Origin: Tubiluchus corallicola
Lineage: Eukaryota; Priapulida; Priapulimorpha; Priapulimorphida; Tubiluchidae
Length of the DNA stretch: 64,000 nucleotides
Direction of reading: 5' to 3'
Assembly: GCA_030141605.1 (NCBI GenBank)
Contig: JAQGDQ010000012.1
Location: 184,001-248,000 of the forward strand
The notes below the pieces were generated by a model. That model ran no database searches and was not told the DNA's origin. It saw only the letters and a list, made by a program, of their open reading frames with translations. The position numbers and the translations under genes are program-made. Shown here piece by piece: positions 10,169-64,000 of the stretch. The number at the start of each line of letters is the position of its first letter. The first letter of the stretch is position 1.

Positions 10169-11470
10169 ACGTAATGGTTAACCGAATTAATTTGAGCACA
10201 GGAAATGTATATATATATATGTATGTTCTGTAATATTCTAGCATTAAATACTGTATACACACTTCTCGCGCAAAATAATTGTTGGTACAGCTGTGTCTGA
10301 AACAGTTGTATAAAATTATGTAGTTTAAAAGAATTAACAGTTGGAATTAGTCAACTATAGCTAAAATCAAGCTATGCCGTATTGTTTTGGCGGTGCTTGA
10401 GTGATTCAATACGTTGTTTCTACTTTAATACAGTCGATGCTACCGACGAGAGCGAAACCGGCTGATACCAGCAGGTTATAACGTAATTGTAATTATTTGT
10501 GATTAACGCAAATATCGCGTCACTGACGAATGCACAGATTCTGAGATGTATAAACACTAGTTTATACCATAAACTATGGTACACTATGTATAAACCATAA
10601 TCCTAAATGGCACCTTTTACATTGTATTTTGCAGATTTTAAACATAAGATATAATTACGACAGCAAACGATTTTAGGAACATGTGGCGATTAAAGTCTGC
10701 TACCAATTTACAACTAAACGATGTGTGCAGAGCAGCAGTTACTGGTCTGTTAAGAAAACTAGACACCTCCCCGGTGAAATCTAAAGTGATCATTTTACCT
10801 ATACTGCTAAAAAAATTCGTGAGAACCAAACGAAAGACCAGCCGTTTTAATGATACGCCATTAAGTGTTATTTCTACGAGTGTTATAAATGGGTTAAAGG
10901 TCTACTTTTTTCTACGTGATAGAGAAAATACTTTTACTATGGGCTGCATAGGCTACTTTGTTGATCATTTAATTACATTCCAGATAAAAATCTTGTTATT
11001 GTGATTTCTTGTGTGTTAATAAATAAAGTTACATTATTTCAAAAGAAAAAATTAACAGCTAGCTAATCACGCAATTTTGCTTGGTAATATCCAACGTCAA
11101 TAACATGCAGTATACGCAAACGTAGACATTCTACTGGCATTTCACCTGCATTGAACTAAAAAATTATTTATAGTTAAGTTTTAAACTTAAAGCCTCGCTT
11201 TTTACGCGGTTTGAGTAAAACCGGACTAATAGTAATTAACCGTCTTTAGTCTTACGCACATTGGTATACAATCTTAAGAGCATACATTTGAAGAGTTCCA
11301 TTTCTAGTTTTTTTTTACTTTTCTTCTTCATCACATGTTGTTACAGTGCTAGTGCGTGTAAATGCATTCGTAATTTTTCATTTAGTTATTGTTGAATCAG
11401 CTACATCAATAACATAACCTGCTTCTGCCACTTCTTTACTTTGCAAGTCTGTTTTCTCTACTGGAAGTGG
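10169..11470. other. Intergenic stretch between the fibrinogen-like gene and the Ig receptor
   Basis: It holds the presumed promoter of the fibrinogen-like gene (a TATA-like run near 10208-10221), an unassigned plus-strand ORF described separately, and the 3' flank of the Ig receptor. Nothing else was recognised. Confidence 0.5.
10678..11004 (+). CDS. Unassigned plus-strand ORF followed by a poly(A) signal
   Basis: A 107-codon ORF (ATG 10681, stop 11002-11004) follows an acceptor-like TTTTAG at 10671-10676. Two overlapping AATAAA hexamers follow at 11018-11027, right where a 3' UTR would end. The protein is basic in the middle (KKFVRTKRKTSR) with no domain I recognise. It may be a terminal exon of an unseen plus-strand gene or chance. 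It is not in phase with the candidate exon ending at 6231. Confidence 0.25.
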   Translation, partial: NMWRLKSATNLQLNDVCRAAVTGLLRKLDTSPVKSKVIILPILLKKFVRTKRKTSRFNDTPLSVISTSVINGLKVYFFLRDRENTFTMGCIGYFVDHLITFQIKILLL

Positions 11471-20440
<8,970 letters not shown>

Positions 20441-23400
20441 AACGCAAACAAGACTACGATAATAATAGCCTGCACTTCTGGTGCAGTATCTATTAGTGAT
20501 AATTATGTCGTCACGGTAGTATAAAGGATGAAAGGACTATAGACACCATTGTGACGTCAACATATGACTCCAAAGTCTTTATTAATTTTTCATTTAGGAC
20601 TTGCACAATGGGTAGCGTAACCAACAGCAATTGTTTTAAAGCTCCACTAGCGAAGAACTAATAATATAATAGTAAACGTATTTGTCGCGAAAACGTTCGA
20701 AAACAAAGGAAATGAACAGCATAGGGAATCTGTTATTACCAAATGATTCATAGTATGTAATTATACAATCATGTATTCGTTTCGTTCCAAATTAACGCCT
20801 TTAAAGCTACTACATATAAAATGGCCTGATGGAATATCCTATGATGTGATGAAAACTTTTTGGCAAATTAAGAACAATGAACATCATACTCTTGCTGATA
20901 TGTTGCCCTAAGATCATCACTATATAACACAAGATGTCGTTATTTAGAACGTTGGTCAGACATGATTGATTTACACAGGGACACTAATTTGGAATCAACT
21001 ACTTGTTTGTATATCAGTATATGTCATTGTGCAAATGCGAAAGCGTTTACCAATTAAGTAAAAACACTTTCAATATGAATATTTCTTTTAAACATTGAAT
21101 TACAGTATGATAAATAATACAATTTAAGGATTTAAGCTAAATGTGTTAACTGTAAATTTATATATGTCTAGTATTCAAGCTTGGAAGTTTTGCAAACTCT
21201 CTAAGCAATTTGTTCTACAAGTACAGTGTACCTGAAGTATTGTTTTACGCTACCTCTTAACACTGTTAACACAGGACCCTGTTCTAAACAAACACTGTGC
21301 TCATTCAGGTTTATACTGTTTAAAAATTTGGTATAAAAATAACAGTAATAATGTCCGAGAGAGGAACTTAATAAGCATTGTCATTTTTGACTTAGTGTGT
21401 AGCAGTTTTAAAATAATTTAAATCGCTGCGTTTCTGGAAACGTCCAGAAACAAGGATTAGGTCATTAGGATTACGGTCAAGTATTGGTTAAATTTATTTG
21501 TTAATACATACTGGCACCGTATCCGCAATACCTCTTTCCGCTGTAAATAAGCAGTAGGTTTTGAAAATAAAAACACCAAACTATGTTCATTTTATTTCAA
21601 TGCACTTTTACGGACTTAATTACGCCAACGTATAGCATCAATATTTGCAGAATGGGAATTTACATACTGAATACTGTAAATAGAATAACTCACTCCTTTG
21701 CTGATTTTGCAATTTTACTGAATTGAACTGAATCGCCTAGGAACGAATAATGAACTATACAAATTTATTACTAGTTGGTAGGCCTTAACTAATAAATATC
21801 AGTAAACTTTCAAAGAATGTTCAAGAAATAAACTAACAGATGGAACAGGCCCATACACCGCCATCCTGCTCAAAGTTGAAGGGCCATGCAAACTGAAGGC
21901 GACTACATGGGGTTCACAGATTCCCAGTAAATTACACATTATGACAAAACAGTTTATATTTAGTAATGAATAATGATTATAACTTTATAACTGTTGCGGG
22001 GTGCCACAAGAACAGAATAGAGTACCAAGAAGCCAAGCTTACGTTTTCAGAGCTGCTCTTAATTTAGATATGTATAATAAACCCACGGCCAGTATGCATA
22101 ATAAAAATTAGCATCCATAAAAATATAAAATTTTTAGAAACATGTTACTCTGCCAAATATTGAAATTATTAATACGCAAAGGTGCCTGCAATTTAAGCAT
22201 TGGGTTTTAGAGTGCCGCCAATAATAATGCACTTTTGAAGGTACACACACACACTAAATATAATTGTTAATATATAATTACCAATACTTTTATAACTTAT
22301 ATTGTCAATTATATTGATGATCATCATAGTCCATAAGAAACATAAATTTAACTGATGATTGAGGATATAATTGACAACAATGGATGCTGACAACGCATGT
22401 CGTGTACCCCTTACAATTCTCAGTAGTTTGAAAACTTGTTCTACATTTGAACAATATTGAACAGATATGGTCTGGACACAGCAGCACCAGGTATCATGCG
22501 TCGTGTCCAATGGGAACAAATCCTTAGTTCAAACAACTAGGACACAATAATTCATACATCCTGCTACTAAACCTAAACAAACCCCAATTTGTAAAAATTT
22601 CAAAACAGTTGTGTAACAGCATACCTGGGTAGTAGCTCACAATTACAGAGACAAGTATCATTAAATTTATAACTACATTTATACAAATAATATCTAAAGT
22701 TTTTATGATTGTCATCGTCTTTGATAATTAATGCTACGCCTGAATTGTAAATGTTAGAACTTATCTTTTGATATTGTCTTTGCACAATAACATCATAAAT
22801 ATTCAGTGTTGTATTTAAAATTAACATTAAGGTATTATCTGCTGCAGGAAACAACATGTTACCTATTGCTAAAAACTAAACACAGTCACAACCATTAACA
22901 AAATTCACAAACAAATAACTTAAATGGTATAAATTAGTAATAACTTACTATACATAATAATAACAATAAAAACAATTTTTACTTTGCAACCTGTCTTAGA
23001 GGATGAAACTTATAGCACCTTTAAACAAAATAAGTTTTTTACATTAACATATCACGGGTGTAACATTAAAATAATAAATAACACACTTTGCTTACTATAC
23101 ATGTATAATAGTGTAGTTATAGCAACATTGGTTTTAATTTTATTATTACATGCATGAAGACATTAGTTTTCTTGATACAGTTACTAGATATCCATTACAG
23201 TGCTGACAAATTAAACATACCTTTTTACAAGATTTTTTAATATATAAACAACCGAAACTTATAATTTAATTGCTGCTTTTAGACTTTGTCTGATTAGTAT
23301 GCTGCAATAAATTCAAAATTCTTATTAATGATACAATACATTATATTGTATTTATAAGTCTTTACTGCACGAAGCATTCATTAGTCCACAGATATATAAG

Positions 23401-24161
23401 TTACAGAATAAATATATATGGATATGTACTGTACACAATATTTACAAATGTAATAATATTCATTTGGACGAAGAAGATTAACATAGCTTAAAATATCATT
23501 TGGTACAGCACATGCTTAATACTGCATTTCTAGAATAGATATTTGTTTTAAAGTGTGTCCTATGACGGAAGTTTCCCAAACATCGGCACTCTCACACACT
23601 GAATTATAAAATCTCTTGTCAGCTATTATACATACTCTGAACAACATGAGATAAAACAGTTTTGACTAGAGATAAATCACTTTTGCTTGATTTTTGCTGT
23701 CGTACATTAGTGACTGAAATTGTTGATCACAGACATCAAATACTGAATAAACCATGACATCAATTTGAAGCTGTAATCAACAAAAATTTAGCTTAACGTT
23801 AATAATTATTAGAGTTATATGGGCCAGCCAAACTGACAATGCTGCATACATAATTATGCATGTGGCTTAAACAAAACAAAGTAGGAGAAACAACAAACGT
23901 TCTTGCCTACATCAACTATATCTAATGTTAGATAATATTCTGCTTTTCATTTTTTTTTTGATAACTTAAATGCAATTTTTCTAAGAAAGTACTCCATCTC
24001 AGCTAAGAACGTGAAGTAATTTTATGCTAAAAGTACTGTACAGCTGTTCACTTTATAGACACCTACCACACACAAAGTCGTCTACATGTTTTTTAATCTA
24101 GGCTGATTATCTTGCTTTACTAAAGAAACTTGCATAAATCAGCCAAATCATCCCCTTCTAG
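20441..24161. other. Intergenic region between the Ig receptor promoter and the kinesin 3' end
   Basis: It contains the CRE-like site noted above and the kinesin 3' UTR. A TTTATT (AATAAA on the transcribed strand) lies at 23139-23144, about 1 kb past the kinesin stop. Minus-strand ORFs at 22193-22860 (one 85 codons, with a possible GTATGC donor after ELLPR) have no recognised domain. I call no gene here. Confidence 0.4.
20552..20559. promoter_or_regulatory. CRE/ATF palindrome TGACGTCA upstream of the Ig receptor
   Basis: A perfect TGACGTCA palindrome lies 112 bp upstream of the receptor ATG, a typical position for a CREB/ATF site. A TTTATA-type element on the transcribed strand lies about 80 bp upstream of the ATG (near 20520). 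The function is inferred from the motif only. Confidence 0.4.
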
Positions 24162-61418
<37,257 letters not shown>

Positions 61419-64000
61419 GCTTGAATACCCGCCCGAAATAAGCTTTCCAGGAAGATCAACACGAAAGAAGAGATTTCACATATTTAGGTACTGCAAATGC
61501 CATCATGGAAGTCAGCTAAAAATATAGAATTTAACTTATTTATATACTTGTTGATAACAACTGAATCACCAATCGTACAAATGAAGTCTAGCTTTTTCAC
61601 TACGCAACATAATTAATCATAAAATCTGTAAGTGAAGTAAAATAACACTAAACACAGAGTGGGAGCACAATTTATTATATTTAAACTACTTTTTGCTCCC
61701 ACAAAAATACCAAAGCCAAAATAGAAGACATAGTACCATTCTGCTATATGCACCTCATCAAGAACACTTGTTGATGAAACAAAGACCAATCCACTTGAGA
61801 GGGTATTCTTTTTCACATAAAAAATAAATATGAATCCCGAAAACTTCAACACCTTACAGCATATGGGTGGAAAATTTCTATGTACATTAGCTGAAGCAGA
61901 CGACCAGAACAGGCTGCGCACGCATTCAAAGGTGGATCAATATCGGACGGAAGACACAGCAAACATTAAAGTTAATCACACACAGTTTCTGCAGTGTCTA
62001 AACGAGATACCCAACTAACCAACTACGTCAATGGCTGCATCAACAAAGTCCTATTAACAACCTTATAACAAATGACTGCTGACGCTGACAGCGGGCCAAA
62101 CGACTTTCTGTTATGTCGATGGTGGTCAACTATCTGAATGATTTCTGAAGTATTTGTAACTCTGTCATCAGATAGCATGAATGTTCAACTTTCTTAAATG
62201 ACACCTAGTGACACAAATGCTTCACTAGGCTGTATTGCTTTTACAATGTCATAACATCTAAACTCTCTTTCCGTTATTACGATATACTCAATGCATAAAT
62301 TGCACATATGTTCTAAACCCTTTCAATAATTTCTCTATAATTTGTAACCTATTATTTTGAAAATAATTCTACTGAAGTGTTATACATGTTTCATAATTTT
62401 CTAGTCTGCTACGAAAATGTCACCAAAATGAGTATTATACAAGAACCTGCAAGGTTGGCTTTCATTTCTTCATATATGACTAGCTACCCTACTAACATTT
62501 AAGGGCATAGCCACTTAGGTTCCACACTAAGAGCGAGACTTGCTTATTTAACAATAATAATTTAATGAACTGCAATTAGAATGATTACAGGCTTAATTTA
62601 GTAGTAGTTTGGATTTGTTGAAGTAATTCACACTTCCATGCAAATTTGCTGAAATAATTCATGCTTTGGTTTACTAGAATATCAATTGATATAATTATTG
62701 TCAAGCATAGTATCCAGGTCACATGTCACAAAGCTTTGCCTTGTACTGGTACTCAAGTAAAGCACTGACATTTTCCAGATTTTTCTCCAAACAGTTACAG
62801 TGAAACTTTATGATACTAGTTTTTGACTTTACAGACGAAATTTTTATTAAACTAATGCCTTTTATTCTTTTAGGATGCTAAACTGCCTAAAGATTCTTCC
62901 AACAGATGGCAACTTATTGCTAATATGTAAATATAGGTTTGGGTACGTTTTTCTGGGAGAAATACAGCAAGTGAGCAGCGGTGCAAAAACTACTTGGTTG
63001 GTTGCCAGAACAGGTGATTGACAGCAACGGATATGTGTATTATGATGGCCATTTGGCACTAAATTACCGGAACTGCAAATATGAATATTTCAGGGCTTAA
63101 TATTTGAAATCCACAGGAACAGGACCTCACAAACAGAGTTATTTTATAAAAGTGGTAATAAGTATTGCAAAATGTGTGACTATCACAATCTACTTTGAAA
63201 TATAAGATAGCCTAATTATTTAAAGTTCTTATGTTACAAAATATATCGTTTAACAGTTATTTGAAGACACAAACATATTTAAAAATTTATGATAAGAACT
63301 AACAGATCACGCCTTAGTTAAAACACCTTAACATGTGGGTGAGACTTTGTCATCTTACTTCTGGTTTATTGTGAGCTCGTTTATTAGTTTTGATGGTTTG
63401 TTGCCTACACGCATGCTTATGCTGAATCTCTGTTGTTTGCAAAATTTTTTGCAATGATTTCAACACTTTTTATTATGAGAGAAAAATGGTAATGCCAGTC
63501 AAAATTAAACCAATAATTGTTTATCTTAGATGTACTGATTGTTTGTAAATAACACAAAAATATCAGTAGTCGGGTATGAACTATATTATATTACAAAAGG
63601 CTATTAGAAGCTACATTTACTATGTAAAGCTGTAAATTTGTATTGAAATTTGAAAGATATTGTGAATGCGGTCGAGCGCAAATATTTTGAATTTTTAAGC
63701 AGAAATGAACTGATACTGAACCTGAACTAAATCTGATACTAGAATGGCTATGTCAAAATTAAGTAATGAATTATTTTTATTGTACTCACCTTGAATAACT
63801 GCTATATTATTTATTGTCCCTTTTTGTTTAAATTGTTATGATGTGTAAATATTCTTATTTCTTATGCTACTAACAAACTGAAAATTGTACTGCAGTTTTG
63901 ACATAAATAGTAATAATAACAAATTATGCAAGAATCAGAAATTTTGCGTGCACTTCAGGTGATAACTCAGAAGAGCGGTAGGCATGTGGGTCATTTAATG
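61419..64000. other. Upstream flank of the kinesin gene
   Basis: The kinesin 5' UTR and promoter must begin here unless a further upstream non-coding exon exists. I saw no clear TATA box. ORFs around 61613-61921 and 62862-63059 have no recognised similarity or splice support. Confidence 0.4.

Noticed and set aside
22193-22860. Cys-containing minus-strand ORFs in the intergenic region
   Set aside because: The frames overlap, there is no start context or domain, and only one donor-like site; more likely kinesin 3' UTR or non-coding.
62862-63059. 65-codon minus-strand ORF and an overlapping plus-strand reading upstream of the kinesin
   Set aside because: There are no recognised motifs or splice context; several frames look equally plausible, so none is supported.

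Overview
This is intron-rich, AT-rich animal DNA. Its coding content is split into short exons with GT-AG borders, and it carries long (CT)n, (CA)n and (GT/GC)n microsatellites and non-LTR retrotransposon relics. The kinesin intron density argues against a fast-evolving insect or nematode. A sponge, cnidarian or other intron-rich invertebrate fits, but the window does not settle the species. All three confident genes lie on the minus strand.

Region 1 (1071-10168): a small secreted protein with a signal-peptide exon and one terminal exon. Between them lie three homologous phase 1-1 exons, each encoding the first half of a fibrinogen/collagen-propeptide-like domain. Only one second-half exon was found, so the three may be alternative exons sharing a common end. 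The large introns hold a reverse transcriptase relic, a foldback-type element with an apparent 8-bp target duplication, and a candidate antisense secreted ORF.

Region 2 (11471-20440): a single-pass receptor. It has a signal peptide, three Ig-like domains each split by an intron, a transmembrane helix, and a long proline-rich cytoplasmic tail made of PIAPEEKP-type repeats with no tyrosine. One internal exon (second half of Ig2) was not located.

Region 3 (20441-24161): intergenic, with no convincing gene.

Region 4 (24162-61418): a complete kinesin-3 gene of the KIF1A/KIF1B/UNC-104 type. I could place 40 coding exons with consistent phases (5052 nt, 1683 codons plus stop). In order they encode the motor domain with lysine loop, neck and coiled coils, FHA domain, long stalk regions, a Ser/Met-rich linker and a C-terminal PH domain. 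One stalk exon is partly duplicated in tandem. Intron 1 (7.2 kb) holds a second reverse transcriptase relic and a possible small nested gene.

Region 5 (61419-64000): upstream of the kinesin start, with no supported gene.

The kinesin is a neuronal/vesicle transport motor. The two upstream genes encode extracellular recognition-type proteins (an Ig receptor beside a fibrinogen-like secreted protein). Any functional link between those two is inference from adjacency only.
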